Origin: Ruegeria_C sp041537925 | GTDB lineage: Bacteria; Pseudomonadota; Alphaproteobacteria; Rhodobacterales; Rhodobacteraceae | DNA: 64,000 bases | Reading direction: 5' to 3' | Assembly: GCF_041537925.1 (NCBI RefSeq) | Contig: NZ_JBGOSH010000009.1 | Location: 142,615 to 206,614, forward strand | Part shown: positions 37,574-47,054 of the stretch, in pieces | How the letters are laid out: the number at the start of each line of letters is the position of its first letter | Numbering within the stretch: position 1 is the stretch's first letter | The notes under the pieces: model-generated | Database searches by the model: none | Told to the model about the DNA's origin: nothing | The model's input: only the letters and a program-made list of their open reading frames with translations | Position numbers and translations under genes: made by a program

Positions 37574-40009
37574 ATGAAACAAAGATTGGTCGTGATAGGC
37601 GCGGGTATGGCCTCGGGCCGGGTGCTGGAGCACCTGACAGACGCTGACCCCGAGGGTTTCGACATCACCCTATTCAACGCCGAACCCCGTGGAAACTACA
37701 ACCGCATCATGCTCAGCCCAGTATTGTCGGGTGAGAAGACCTATGAAGAGATCGTCACCCATGGCGACGCTTGGTATGCCGAGCGCGGAATTGCCTGTCG
37801 GTTTGGTGAGCGGGTTGTGAAAATCGACCGCGAGATGAAGGTGATCGAGGGTGCAAACGGTCATGTTCCTTACCACAAACTGGTGATCGCGACCGGGTCG
37901 AACCCGTTCGTTATCCCGCTGCCCGGCCATGATCTGGAAGGCGTGATCGCCTATCGTGATCTGGAAGATACGCAGCGGATGATGGGTATGGGGCCAAACA
38001 GTAAGGTCGTCGTGATCGGCGGAGGGCTGCTGGGGCTTGAGGCCGCTGCGGGTATGGCAGCGCATGGGGTCGACGTCACGGTGGTTCACATCATGGGACA
38101 TCTGATGGAGCGGCAACTGGACGAAGCTGCAGGCCATCTGCTGAAGAAGTCTCTGGAAGACAAAGGCATCAATATCTGCCTTCAGGCGCACTCAAAGGAA
38201 ATCCTCGGGCAAGACGGCAAGGTCCGCGCGCTGTTGCTGGACGATGGGACCGAACTGCCCTGCGACCTACTGGTTATGGCTGTGGGCATCCGCCCCAACA
38301 CAGCGCTCGCGCAGGAGGCGGGCTTGGCCACAGGGTGCGGCATTCACGTGGATGACCAGATGCGGACCTCTGACCCGGATGTCTTTGCTGTGGGAGAATG
38401 TGTCGAGCATGACGGGGCTGTGTTTGGCCTGGTCGCACCTCTCTACGATCAGGCCAAGGTCGTCGCGAAGGTGCTTTTGGGCGAGGACGCCGCTTTCGTT
38501 CAGAAAAGCCTGTCGACCAAGCTGAAGGTCACCGGCTGCGATCTGTTCAGCGCAGGTGATTTTGCCGATGGCTCCGGGCGCGAGGATATCGTGCTCCGCG
38601 ACCCTTCTCGAGGTGTCTATAAGCGCCTAGTCATCGAAGAGGACCGCTTGGTTGGGTCTGTGATGTATGGCGATACCGCCGATGGCAGTTGGTTTTTCAG
38701 CCTGATCAAGGACGGCACCAATATCGATGAGATCCGCGAGACGCTGATCTTTGGTCCGGCCTATCAGGGGGGCGACACTGCGGACCCTCTCTCAGCCGTT
38801 GCAGCATTGCCGCCTGAGGCGGAAATTTGCGGCTGCAACGGCGTATGCAAGGGTGGCATCGTCGAGGCGATCAACGCTGGTGCCAACGATTTGGGTGCGG
38901 TGCGAACGACCACCAAAGCCAGTGCATCCTGCGGGACCTGCACAGGATTGGTTGAGCATTTGCTGCAGGTCACGCTGGGCGACGGGTTCGAAATGCCGGC
39001 GGCCCAGCCGATCTGCGGCTGCACCGATCTAACGCATGAGGATGTGCGCCGCCTGATCAAGGGGCAGGGGTTGAAAAGCCAGGCAGCCGTCTGGCAGGAA
39101 CTGGGCTGGACCACGCCCAACGGGTGTCATGCGTGCCGCCCGGCAATTAACTACTACCTGCTGGCGGATTGGCCATTGGAATATCAGGACGACCCGCAAA
39201 GCCGGTTCGTGAACGAACGTAAACACGCCAATATCCAGAAGGATGGCACATTCAGTGTCGTGCCGCGCATGTGGGGCGGGATCACCACACCTGAGGAACT
39301 TCGCGCGATCGCGAATGCGGCGGACAAATACGATGTGTCCACAGTCAAGGTCACGGGTGGTCAACGCATCGACCTTCTGGGCGTCAAGGGCGAGGACCTG
39401 CCCGCGATCTGGTCGGATCTGAACAAGGCCGGGCTGGTTTCGGGGCATGCCTATTCCAAGGGCCTGCGCACGGTCAAAACCTGCGTGGGGACAGATCATT
39501 GCCGATTTGGAACGCAGGACAGCACGGGCTTAGGCATCAAACTTGAAAAAATCCTCTGGGGGTCGTGGACGCCGCACAAGCTGAAACTGGCTGTGTCGGG
39601 CTGCCCGCGCAACTGTGCCGAGGCCACCTGTAAGGATATCGGTGTTGTCTGCGTCGAATCGGGCTACCAGATTAGCATCGGCGGTGCTGCTGGTATGGAT
39701 GTGCGCGAAACCGAGCTTCTGTGCCAGGTGCCTTCAGAACAAGAAGCGATCGAGGTCGTCATGGCGGTCACGCAAGCCTACCGTGAAGGCGGCAAGTATC
39801 TGGACCGTTTGTACAAATGGCTGGGCAAGGTCGGTATGGACTGGGTCAAGACCCAAGTGGTCGACGATCTGGAAAACCGGGCCAACTTGGTTGAGCGCTT
39901 CGAGTTGTCCCAAAGCATCTATCGCATAGACCCTTGGGCGGAACATGTGCAGGAAAAGGCGCAGACCTACGCGCCGATTGCAGATTTCACGCTGGAGGCC
40001 GCGGAATGA
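37574..40009 (+). CDS. nirB: NAD(P)H-dependent nitrite reductase large subunit
   Basis: NirB, 811 residues, reduces nitrite to ammonium in the cytoplasm. An N-terminal FAD/NAD domain (VVIGAGMASGRVLEHL; VVIGGGLLGLEAAAGMA) is followed by BFD-type 2Fe-2S cysteines (CGCNGVCKGG ... CGTCTGLV) and a second cysteine set (CGCTDLTHED ... GCHACRPAIN). The C-terminal sirohaem/4Fe-4S domain has TCVGTDHCRFGTQDS and SGCPRNCAEATCKD. The ATG at 37574 lies 4 bp after the ATPase stop. The stop overlaps nirD. No sirohaem synthase gene is seen in the window. Confidence 0.96.
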   Translation: MKQRLVVIGAGMASGRVLEHLTDADPEGFDITLFNAEPRGNYNRIMLSPVLSGEKTYEEIVTHGDAWYAERGIACRFGERVVKIDREMKVIEGANGHVPYHKLVIATGSNPFVIPLPGHDLEGVIAYRDLEDTQRMMGMGPNSKVVVIGGGLLGLEAAAGMAAHGVDVTVVHIMGHLMERQLDEAAGHLLKKSLEDKGINICLQAHSKEILGQDGKVRALLLDDGTELPCDLLVMAVGIRPNTALAQEAGLATGCGIHVDDQMRTSDPDVFAVGECVEHDGAVFGLVAPLYDQAKVVAKVLLGEDAAFVQKSLSTKLKVTGCDLFSAGDFADGSGREDIVLRDPSRGVYKRLVIEEDRLVGSVMYGDTADGSWFFSLIKDGTNIDEIRETLIFGPAYQGGDTADPLSAVAALPPEAEICGCNGVCKGGIVEAINAGANDLGAVRTTTKASASCGTCTGLVEHLLQVTLGDGFEMPAAQPICGCTDLTHEDVRRLIKGQGLKSQAAVWQELGWTTPNGCHACRPAINYYLLADWPLEYQDDPQSRFVNERKHANIQKDGTFSVVPRMWGGITTPEELRAIANAADKYDVSTVKVTGGQRIDLLGVKGEDLPAIWSDLNKAGLVSGHAYSKGLRTVKTCVGTDHCRFGTQDSTGLGIKLEKILWGSWTPHKLKLAVSGCPRNCAEATCKDIGVVCVESGYQISIGGAAGMDVRETELLCQVPSEQEAIEVVMAVTQAYREGGKYLDRLYKWLGKVGMDWVKTQVVDDLENRANLVERFELSQSIYRIDPWAEHVQEKAQTYAPIADFTLEAAE

Positions 40010-40338
40010 GCTGGATTGATATCGGACATATCGACGAGGTACCTTTGCGCGGCGCGCGTCTGGTGAAAACCCATATTGGCTGTATCGCAATCTTTCGAAC
40101 AACCGAGGCCGAGGTATTTGCTGCAACAAACAGCTGTCCGCACAATGGTGGCCCCCTGTCCGAAGGGATTGTCCATGGGCGGTCGGTGACCTGCCCGCTG
40201 CACAACTGGGTCTTCGACTTGAACACGGGCGAAGCGCAGGGCGCAGACAACGGTCGGATCACCACCTATCCTGTTCGGGTTGAAGCCGGGCGCATCCTTC
40301 TGGGCGACAGCGCTGTGACCCGGCGGAGTGCCGCCTGA
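40006..40338 (+). CDS. nirD: Nitrite reductase small subunit NirD (Rieske)
   Basis: A 110-residue Rieske-type protein with the 2Fe-2S ligands in CPHNGGPLSEG and CPLHNWVFDL (Cys-x-His and Cys-x2-His). It pairs with NirB. The ATG at 40006 overlaps the nirB stop by 4 bp, and its last base is shared with the nasA start. Confidence 0.95.
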   Translation: MSWIDIGHIDEVPLRGARLVKTHIGCIAIFRTTEAEVFAATNSCPHNGGPLSEGIVHGRSVTCPLHNWVFDLNTGEAQGADNGRITTYPVRVEAGRILLGDSAVTRRSAA

Positions 40339-42989
40339 TGGACGGAGCCGGCCTGCCAGAGGTTCGATCAACTTGCGCGTATTGCGGTGTCGGCTGCGGC
40401 GTCCTGCTGCGCGCGGATGGTGCCGGAGGACTGGCGGTGCGCGGCGACCCGGACCATCCGGCGAATTACGGTCGTTTGTGCTCAAAAGGCATGGCCTTGG
40501 GTGAAACAGTAGGGCTCGAGCACCGCTTGCTGAGCCCGCGCGTCTTTGGCCGGAACACAAATTGGGACGACGCCCTGCAACTGGTGGCCAATCGGTTCTC
40601 GGATGCGATCGCCAATCACGGCCCGGACAGCGTCGCTTTCTACGTCTCTGGCCAGTTGCTGACCGAGGACTACTACGTCGCCAACAAGCTGATGAAAGGG
40701 TTCATCGGGTCCGCCAATATCGATACCAACTCTCGGCTCTGCATGGCCTCGACTGTAGCAGGGCACAAACGTGCCTTTGGGACGGACACCGTTCCGGGAA
40801 CCTATGAGGATCTGGATCAAGCCGATCTGGTTGTTTTGGTCGGATCGAACCTCGCCTGGTGCCACCCGGTCCTTTATCAGCGTGTCCTGGCGGCGCGACA
40901 GGCGCGTGGCACAAAGATCGTGGTGATCGACCCGCGCCGCACGGCCAGCTGCGATCAGGCGGATCTCCATCTGGCCTTGAAGCCTGGCAGTGACATCGCC
41001 CTGTTTAACCGGCTGCTGACCAGAATTTACGAGGGCGAGCATACCGCGCCCGAGTTTCTCGACCGAACCGTCGGCTTTCGGGATGCAATCAACGCTGCAC
41101 AACAAGATGATCCAGCCGTCACCGGCCTGAGCGCGGACAGGATCGAGGCATTTTGCGATCTTTGGATCAATACCGATCGCGTGGTCACGATCTTCAGCCA
41201 GGGCGTCAATCAGTCCTCCAGTGGGACGGACAAGGTCAACGCGATCCTCAACTGCCACCTGGCGACAGGCCGGATCGGTCGCGAAGGAATGGGTCCGTTT
41301 TCTGTGACAGGTCAACCAAACGCGATGGGCGGCCGCGAAGTGGGCGGCTTGGCCAACATGCTGGCCTGCCATCTGGACATCGAAAACGCAGATCACCGCG
41401 ACGCGGTGCAGCGGTTTTGGAATGCTCCGACGATGGTGGAGCGCCCCGGACTGAAAGCCGTCGATCTGTTCCGCGCGGTTGACGAAGGTCAGATCAAGGC
41501 ACTGTGGATCATTCACACCAATCCGGCCGCCACGATGCCCGATGCGGATCATGTGCGCAAAGCCATTGCTTCCTGCCCTTTCACCGTGGTCGGCGACCTG
41601 ACAGATCGTACCGACACAGCGCGCTTGGCAGATGTTCTGCTGCCTGCAGCCGGGTGGGCCGAAAAGAGTGGCACCGTGACCAATTCAGATCGCACGATCA
41701 GCAGACAGCGCGCGGTTCTGCCAGCCCCGGGACAAGCGCGCGCGGATTGGGATATTCTGGCCGAGGTTGGCCGTCGCATGGGTTGGAAGACGTCGTTCAA
41801 CTATGAGTCTCCGGCGGAGATCTTTCGCGAACATGCCGCGCTGTCATCAATAGCAAAATCCTTTGGCAAAGATTTCGACATTTCGGAATACGCGGAAATC
41901 GACGACGATGAATACGCGGAGCTATTCCCTGTGCAATGGCCGGTGACGGCTCGAGCCACAGGCGGGAGGTTTTTTGGCGATGGTCAGTTCTTTCACACCG
42001 ACGGCAAAGCGCGCTTTGTGCCGGTGGCCCACCGTCCACCCGAAGCAGAAACATCAGCGCGATACCCCTTTCTTTTGAACACGGGGCGTATGCGGGACCA
42101 ATGGCACACCATGACCCGATCTGGTTTGTCACCTCGCTTATCGGCGCATCTTGCCGAACCTTTCGTGGAAGTTAACCCAGAAGACGCCGGGCGTCTGGAC
42201 CTCTGCCCTGCAGATTTGGTTGAGATCAATAGCTCCGTTGGACAGGGGGTTTTCCGAATTTACATCACTGATGCTGTCGCTCCCGGTCATGTTTTTGCAC
42301 CTATTCACTGGACTGGCGAAACTGCTCCATCAGCGCGTGTAGATGCGATAGTTCCAAGCGTAACCGACCCAATCTCCGGACAGCCGGAAACCAAGGCAAC
42401 GGCGGTGTCTATTCGGCGAATGAAGGCCGCGTGGTATGGGTTTGCTGTGTCAACTAAGGCAATTTCGCCTCCGATAGAATACTGGGCAACCGCCAGGACC
42501 GAGGGGGGATACAGAACCGAGCTTGCAGGAAAACATGTTGTCGAGAATTGGGTGAGCACTGCCCGTGATTGGTTCGGGGTACCCGATGCGACGGCAATTT
42601 CAACAGAAGATCCTGCACGTGGCTCATTTCGCATTGCATTAAAAGAAGGGAGCCGCCTTGTCGCAGCACTGTTTGTCTTCGCAAAACCGGAAGCATTGAT
42701 GCGGGATTACCTTGCGACTTTGCCAGAGGTCGCGCCCCAACTAGTCTTATCCGGCCGAGCGCCTTTGGATTCAGAAGATGTTGGCCCGACGATTTGCTCG
42801 TGTTTCGGTGTCGGTTTAAAATCCATCATACGCGCAATACAGGCTGAACGGCTGGTGAGTGTTGACGAAATCGGGGAAACTATTCAAGCCGGAACAAATT
42901 GTGGTTCCTGTCGACCTGAACTCGCCGAATTGGTCAGCGTGCATTCACCAAAGTTGGACAAAAAATCAAAGTGCTACCAGAAAGCCTAA
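40338..42989 (+). CDS. nasA: Assimilatory nitrate reductase catalytic subunit
   Basis: An 883-residue molybdopterin enzyme reducing nitrate to nitrite in the cytoplasm. The N-terminal 4Fe-4S motif is CAYCGVGCGVLL plus RLCSKG; the molybdopterin domain runs to about residue 560 (TDKVNAILNCHLATGRIG, GQPNAMGGREVGGL) and the dinucleotide-binding domain to about 680 (NTGRMRDQWHTMTRSG). A C-terminal BFD-like 2Fe-2S domain has CSCFGVGLKSI and CGSCRPEL. No separate flavoprotein electron donor subunit is encoded nearby, so electrons must come from elsewhere. The last 800 bp look more AT-rich than the rest of the gene by eye. Confidence 0.95.
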   Translation: MDGAGLPEVRSTCAYCGVGCGVLLRADGAGGLAVRGDPDHPANYGRLCSKGMALGETVGLEHRLLSPRVFGRNTNWDDALQLVANRFSDAIANHGPDSVAFYVSGQLLTEDYYVANKLMKGFIGSANIDTNSRLCMASTVAGHKRAFGTDTVPGTYEDLDQADLVVLVGSNLAWCHPVLYQRVLAARQARGTKIVVIDPRRTASCDQADLHLALKPGSDIALFNRLLTRIYEGEHTAPEFLDRTVGFRDAINAAQQDDPAVTGLSADRIEAFCDLWINTDRVVTIFSQGVNQSSSGTDKVNAILNCHLATGRIGREGMGPFSVTGQPNAMGGREVGGLANMLACHLDIENADHRDAVQRFWNAPTMVERPGLKAVDLFRAVDEGQIKALWIIHTNPAATMPDADHVRKAIASCPFTVVGDLTDRTDTARLADVLLPAAGWAEKSGTVTNSDRTISRQRAVLPAPGQARADWDILAEVGRRMGWKTSFNYESPAEIFREHAALSSIAKSFGKDFDISEYAEIDDDEYAELFPVQWPVTARATGGRFFGDGQFFHTDGKARFVPVAHRPPEAETSARYPFLLNTGRMRDQWHTMTRSGLSPRLSAHLAEPFVEVNPEDAGRLDLCPADLVEINSSVGQGVFRIYITDAVAPGHVFAPIHWTGETAPSARVDAIVPSVTDPISGQPETKATAVSIRRMKAAWYGFAVSTKAISPPIEYWATARTEGGYRTELAGKHVVENWVSTARDWFGVPDATAISTEDPARGSFRIALKEGSRLVAALFVFAKPEALMRDYLATLPEVAPQLVLSGRAPLDSEDVGPTICSCFGVGLKSIIRAIQAERLVSVDEIGETIQAGTNCGSCRPELAELVSVHSPKLDKKSKCYQKA

Positions 42990-43287
42990 GTCGGGCAAAC
43001 CCAGATGGTCATATCAAAAAAGGTAATCCCTTGCTCTGACAGCCATATGCTCAGCCGCCGGCTCAGCGTACGCGTCGATTGAAGCTACAGGTTTGTGCAT
43101 TAACGGAAGCCGAGCGGGTTAAGGTCGATTATTGTTGCAGTTTTGTCCGCACATCCGACCTTCTGGCAGCCAGGACAATGCGCCTGCCGCGAATGTCCAA
43201 CTCGGCTGGCCGCTTTGCAGCAGTGAACGGACTTGATGAACGGCAGGCTCGGGCCGGGTACGACGAAGTCAGCGGTAGCCTTGGCAC
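42990..43287. other. Gap between nasA and pmtA without a recognised gene
   Basis: No terminator with a T-run is visible behind nasA. A short plus-strand frame (43079-43363) runs into pmtA antisense and has no motif or good ribosome binding site, so I do not call it. Nothing else is recognised. Confidence 0.4.
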
Positions 43288-43932
43288 TCAGCAGTTTGAC
43301 TTTTCCAGGACCAGAAACGTCATCATGCCCATTGGCGGGAGCGACTCTTTTTTGATTACCTGAAGGTTGGGCTCTCCTAGAACTGTGTTGATGCTGAAGT
43401 CAGAATGCCAGCCAAGAATGTTTGCGAAAGGGGCTGAGAGCCGTTCGACTAGCGACAGAAAGCCGGTTTCGCGTGCAAAGTGGTTGGTGACGACAATCTT
43501 TCCACCCGGTTTGCACACACGTGCCATCTCAGCGACCACGCGCTCCGGCTCCGGGACAACAGAGACGATATGCATCGCGACTACGGTGTCAAAACTATTG
43601 TCGGGAAAGGACAGATTTCGGGCATCCATCTGTTCGAGGTCTTCAACCTGCGCCAAACCAAAGTTCCGAACTTTTTTCCGTGCTTTTTGCAACATCTCGT
43701 CGCTGAAATCGACCCCGGTGACCTGCAGGTCGCCGCGATAATACGGCAATGCAAGCCCAGTGCCGACCCCGACCTCCAGTACATTGGTGCAATTTTGCGC
43801 GTTGATGTAGTCTACCGCAGTTCGCCGACCAACATTTGTCGCAACGCCAAACGTCCGGTCATAAACCGGTGCCCACCGGGCATATGAGGTTTTGACGGCA
43901 TGGATATCCAAAGGAATGTCCTCTTCTATCAA
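43288..43932 (-). CDS. pmtA: Phosphatidylethanolamine N-methyltransferase (PmtA type)
   Basis: A 214-residue SAM-dependent methyltransferase of the Rhodobacter PmtA family, which converts phosphatidylethanolamine to phosphatidylcholine in three steps. SAM motif I is VLEVGVGTGLALPYY; the family strings YARWAPVYDRTFG at the N-terminus and ILGWHSDF near the C-terminus are present. The start is TTG at 43932 overlapping the pssA stop; a second TTG at 43911, better spaced from an AGAAGAGG, is possible. Clustering with pssA and psd places the methylation step directly behind synthesis of its substrate. Confidence 0.9.
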   Translation of the reverse strand: MIEEDIPLDIHAVKTSYARWAPVYDRTFGVATNVGRRTAVDYINAQNCTNVLEVGVGTGLALPYYRGDLQVTGVDFSDEMLQKARKKVRNFGLAQVEDLEQMDARNLSFPDNSFDTVVAMHIVSVVPEPERVVAEMARVCKPGGKIVVTNHFARETGFLSLVERLSAPFANILGWHSDFSINTVLGEPNLQVIKKESLPPMGMMTFLVLEKSNC

Positions 43933-44666
43933 GTGGATTTTCGGGCCGCGCGATATACCAGCGCCAAGCTTACGAAATAGATGATCGACATGAGCGCGAG
44001 CGTTGCCCAGAGAAAGATGAGCAATGCCGATATCAGAAGAACAAACCCCAGCATCAGAAATTTAGCGTTTTCGCGAGAAACCGAGATGTTCTTGAAGGAA
44101 AATGAGGGAACCCGGCTAATCATCAAAAGCCCGATCGCCAAAAGGTAACCTGCGATAAAAACAGGCGATGCCAGAGGCATATCGGAGAACAAGAAAGACA
44201 CATACATTGGCAGCATTGCAAGCTGCGCGCCTGCAGGTGATGGTACGCCTTCAAAGAACTCGCTCTTGGCATCCTCTGTATCGGATTTGCTGGTCACGTT
44301 GAAACGCGCCAAGCGCAACACGCAACAGATCGCATAGCCCAGCACCGCCATCCATCCGGCGCTGAAGTCCTGTAAAGCCCAGACATAAATTATCAGTCCT
44401 GGTGCCACCCCGAAGTTGACGAAATCAGCCAGCGAATCCAGTTCGGCGCCAAACGCACTCTGACAGCGCATCAGTCGTGCAAGAGGACCGTCGAGACCAT
44501 CAAGCACAGCGGCCACAAGCACCAGTTTGACCGCCGTTTCAAAATCACCCTGATAACCGAATCGGATCGCCGTCAACCCGGCACAGATTGCAGTGACTGT
44601 TAGCAGGTTGGGCAATAGATGAAAGACCAGCTGGTCGCGCGTGGTGTCTGGTGAAGATTTTGACAT
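43929..44666 (-). CDS. pssA: CDP-diacylglycerol-serine O-phosphatidyltransferase
   Basis: A 245-residue membrane enzyme making phosphatidylserine from CDP-diacylglycerol and serine. The CDP-alcohol transferase motif D-x2-DG-x2-AR-x8-G-x3-D-x3-D is intact (LDGLDGPLARLMRCQSAFGAELDSLAD). Eight hydrophobic segments fit the class II type. It lies 3 bp after psd and overlaps pmtA. Confidence 0.95.
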   Translation of the reverse strand: MSKSSPDTTRDQLVFHLLPNLLTVTAICAGLTAIRFGYQGDFETAVKLVLVAAVLDGLDGPLARLMRCQSAFGAELDSLADFVNFGVAPGLIIYVWALQDFSAGWMAVLGYAICCVLRLARFNVTSKSDTEDAKSEFFEGVPSPAGAQLAMLPMYVSFLFSDMPLASPVFIAGYLLAIGLLMISRVPSFSFKNISVSRENAKFLMLGFVLLISALLIFLWATLALMSIIYFVSLALVYRAARKST

Positions 44667-44669
44667 CTT

Positions 44670-45362
44670 TCAATCCGTCTGCGCCGCTCGGGCAGGTTCG
44701 TATGCTACCAAATCGGCCAAAACTGTTTCGCCGGCGATCATGGTTTGGCCGACGCTGACCATGGGTTGAACGCCATCTGGCAAGTATACATCCAACCGAG
44801 AGCCAAAGCGGATCAATCCAAAGCGCTCGCCGGTTCTGATTTCCTGATCTTTTTCGACAAAGCACACAATCCGCCGAGCAACGAGGCCTGCAATCTGCAC
44901 GACCGCGATCTGACGTCCGTCGTTCATCTCGATACACAAACTGTTGCGTTCGTTGTCTGCGCTTGCTTTATCGAGCGACGCGTTAAAAAACTTACCAGGA
45001 CGGTAAGCGAGACCAACGATTTCCCCGGCAATTGGTGCCCGGTTCACATGGCAGTTGAACACGCTCATGAACACGCTGATGCGGGTCAACGCCTTGTCTG
45101 GCATCCCAAGTTCGGACGGCGGCACCGCTGATTGGATCAGCGACACGACACCGTCGGCCGGGCTGGTGATCAACCCTTCTCGCAGTGGTGTAGAACGTTT
45201 GGGATCGCGAAAGAAATAATAACACCAGATAGTTGCTCCGGTACCGATCCAGCCCAGGACTGTAGAAATGAGAAAGAGCAGTACCGTCAGGGCGGAGAAT
45301 ACCGCGACAAACTTGCGACCCTCCGGATGCATTGGCTTCAAAAAAGTGTCACGCATCCTCAT
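44670..45362 (-). CDS. psd: Phosphatidylserine decarboxylase proenzyme
   Basis: A 230-residue short-type decarboxylase that makes phosphatidylethanolamine. It is made as a proenzyme that cleaves itself at the Gly-Ser of RFGSRLDVYLP near the C-terminus, where serine becomes the pyruvoyl group. A hydrophobic N-terminal segment (about residues 20-48) anchors it. FNCHVNRAPIAGEI is the family signature. First gene of psd-pssA-pmtA. Confidence 0.94.
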   Translation of the reverse strand: MRMRDTFLKPMHPEGRKFVAVFSALTVLLFLISTVLGWIGTGATIWCYYFFRDPKRSTPLREGLITSPADGVVSLIQSAVPPSELGMPDKALTRISVFMSVFNCHVNRAPIAGEIVGLAYRPGKFFNASLDKASADNERNSLCIEMNDGRQIAVVQIAGLVARRIVCFVEKDQEIRTGERFGLIRFGSRLDVYLPDGVQPMVSVGQTMIAGETVLADLVAYEPARAAQTD

Positions 45363-45537
45363 TTATGTCGCCCTTAGGTGATTAATGGTCGCTTCCTAAC
45401 CCGGTTCTGGTGTGGTCTACAACTTGGTTTCTGTGCATTGGGCGCGTTGTGGGATCTGCCGCAAAGTTCCGGGGTTGATGCCAAGGTTGCGGGGATGCTT
45501 GCAACTGTTAGCCACCACTTATCACAAAGGTAGGAGT

Positions 45538-46059
45538 ATGATTTAGTTCCAGGGAGCGCAATTCCCAAAGTCGGTGATCCTATATGCGGTCTATTTATAC
45601 GTGCGCTACGGGGTGTCGTATCGTGATCTTGAGGAGATTATGGCAGAGCAGGGCGTGAAAGTTGATCATGCGACACAGAAGCGGTGGGTCATAAAATATT
45701 CGCCTCAGGTCGCTCAGTTGGCGCGGAAAGGGAAGATCAAGACAGCGGATTCCGTCAATTTGCAGAACTCGCTGAATAATTATGCACAATCAGAGCGTTA
45801 GCTTTAATCAATACCAATGTATGTGACAGATCTCAAAGACTTCAACAACCGAGCGGAAAGCAGTCATCTCCCAAACCGAAAGCGGGAACGGAGGATGTAG
45901 GGATATCGGTCTCCAGGAGGTTTGCAGCGGTTTGTGACCACCCATTCAGCCATTCGGAATTGCTTCTGTTTTCCCGCACACCGCCGCTCCGCCTTAACCA
46001 TCCGGTATCACCCTCTCGAGGCAATTGGCGCCTGGAATGCCGCCACCCGCGCGGCTTGA
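45538..46059 (+). pseudogene. IS6-family transposase remnant, DDE core deleted
   Basis: The N-terminal part (ATG 45538, in-frame TAG at 45544-45546, then FQGAQFPKSVILYAVYLYVR through DHATQKRWVIKYSPQVA to about 45735) matches IS6-type transposases. The C-terminal part reappears at 45847-46059: NRAESSHLPNRKRERRM, an internal TAG, then LQRFVTTHSAIRNCF and RRSALTIRYHPLEAIGAWN. The catalytic middle is missing, so a deletion of several hundred bases removed the DDE domain. It lies between the phospholipid operon and the alcohol oxidation locus. Confidence 0.8.
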
Positions 46060-46140
46060 AATCCGAGCACCACGAGTTCTCTTTGCCTGGGCGGTTAACG
46101 TGACAACACCGCCACGATGCCTATTCGACCTTGGGCGTTG

Positions 46141-47037
46141 TCAGCGCAGTTCTGGTGGTGAATGTGTCAATCTGTGATTTTCAAAGATTGCCCTAATGCG
46201 GCCGTCCTGAAGGCCTGCGTAAATCGCGTCATCCACAGCATAGCTAAGACCGCGATAGGAGAAGTGTACGGCGACGCCACTGGTCCAGGTACTGACGGAA
46301 AACCCGGGCAAATGAGGCGTGTGAATATCCAACTCAGGCGTCAAACCGGCCTCAAGCTGAGCCCGGGGGGCCATTGCGGCCATTGTTTCTCCTGCGGCGA
46401 GCGCTTCCATAGCTCGTACTGCTGTAGGAAACCGTCTGACATTCTGGGCAAGCTGCCCACCAGGAAAGGACGAAAGGTAGAAATCCGCGATGGAATCATT
46501 TTCCACGGCAACTGTGTCAAATTGGAAATAGGCCGGGACGGGCGGGGTGTCGGGATAAGCATCGCGGCGAAAGGCGATGGAGATTTCTTCATTGTGGTAC
46601 TGGCCGGTGAAGACGACCTGCTCGACCCGGCAGGCAAATTCACTGTCATAAGGTATGTGCAACATCACGTTGGCAACACGCCCATTGATTAGGGAGCCTT
46701 TCCAGATCCAATTGCGCAGATCAGCCTCAAGGTTTTCACCTGCCGCGATGAGGTTGAACCGGGCTTCGACACCGAGATCTTCGGCAATCAGCCTGCCTAT
46801 GTCGATGTCGACGCCTTTGATCTCTCCACTTTCTTCATAGGACCAGGGGACAAAGTCTTCATAAGCCGCGAATTCGATATAGCCACGCTCGATGATCGTA
46901 TCGAGGTCGGCACCGACTATATCACGGCCTGCGTTCTGAGGATTGGGTTGGGGCACATGATCTTCGCACCTAGCCAGCGCCGGCCCAATCGAGAGGTTGA
47001 TGGCCAAAAGGGAGAAAAAAAGCGAACGTCCGATCAT
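46141..47037 (-). CDS. Periplasmic substrate-binding-like protein (XoxJ/MxaJ type)
   Basis: A 298-residue exported protein (signal peptide ending ALA-R at about residue 22) with a solute-binding fold of family 3: YIEFAAYEDFVPWSYEESGEIKGVDIDIGRLIAEDLG is the usual N-lobe. Proteins of this type (MxaJ, XoxJ) accompany PQQ methanol and alcohol dehydrogenases and are thought to help the enzyme mature. It is downstream of the cytochrome c gene on the same strand, 17 bp apart. Specificity for the dehydrogenase at 50919 is inferred from the locus. Confidence 0.8.
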   Translation of the reverse strand: MIGRSLFFSLLAINLSIGPALARCEDHVPQPNPQNAGRDIVGADLDTIIERGYIEFAAYEDFVPWSYEESGEIKGVDIDIGRLIAEDLGVEARFNLIAAGENLEADLRNWIWKGSLINGRVANVMLHIPYDSEFACRVEQVVFTGQYHNEEISIAFRRDAYPDTPPVPAYFQFDTVAVENDSIADFYLSSFPGGQLAQNVRRFPTAVRAMEALAAGETMAAMAPRAQLEAGLTPELDIHTPHLPGFSVSTWTSGVAVHFSYRGLSYAVDDAIYAGLQDGRIRAIFENHRLTHSPPELR

Positions 47038-47054
47038 GTGCCCAGTCTGCTGTT

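Noticed and set aside
40482..41552. 356-codon minus-strand frame
   Set aside because: Antisense to nasA; no domain pattern.
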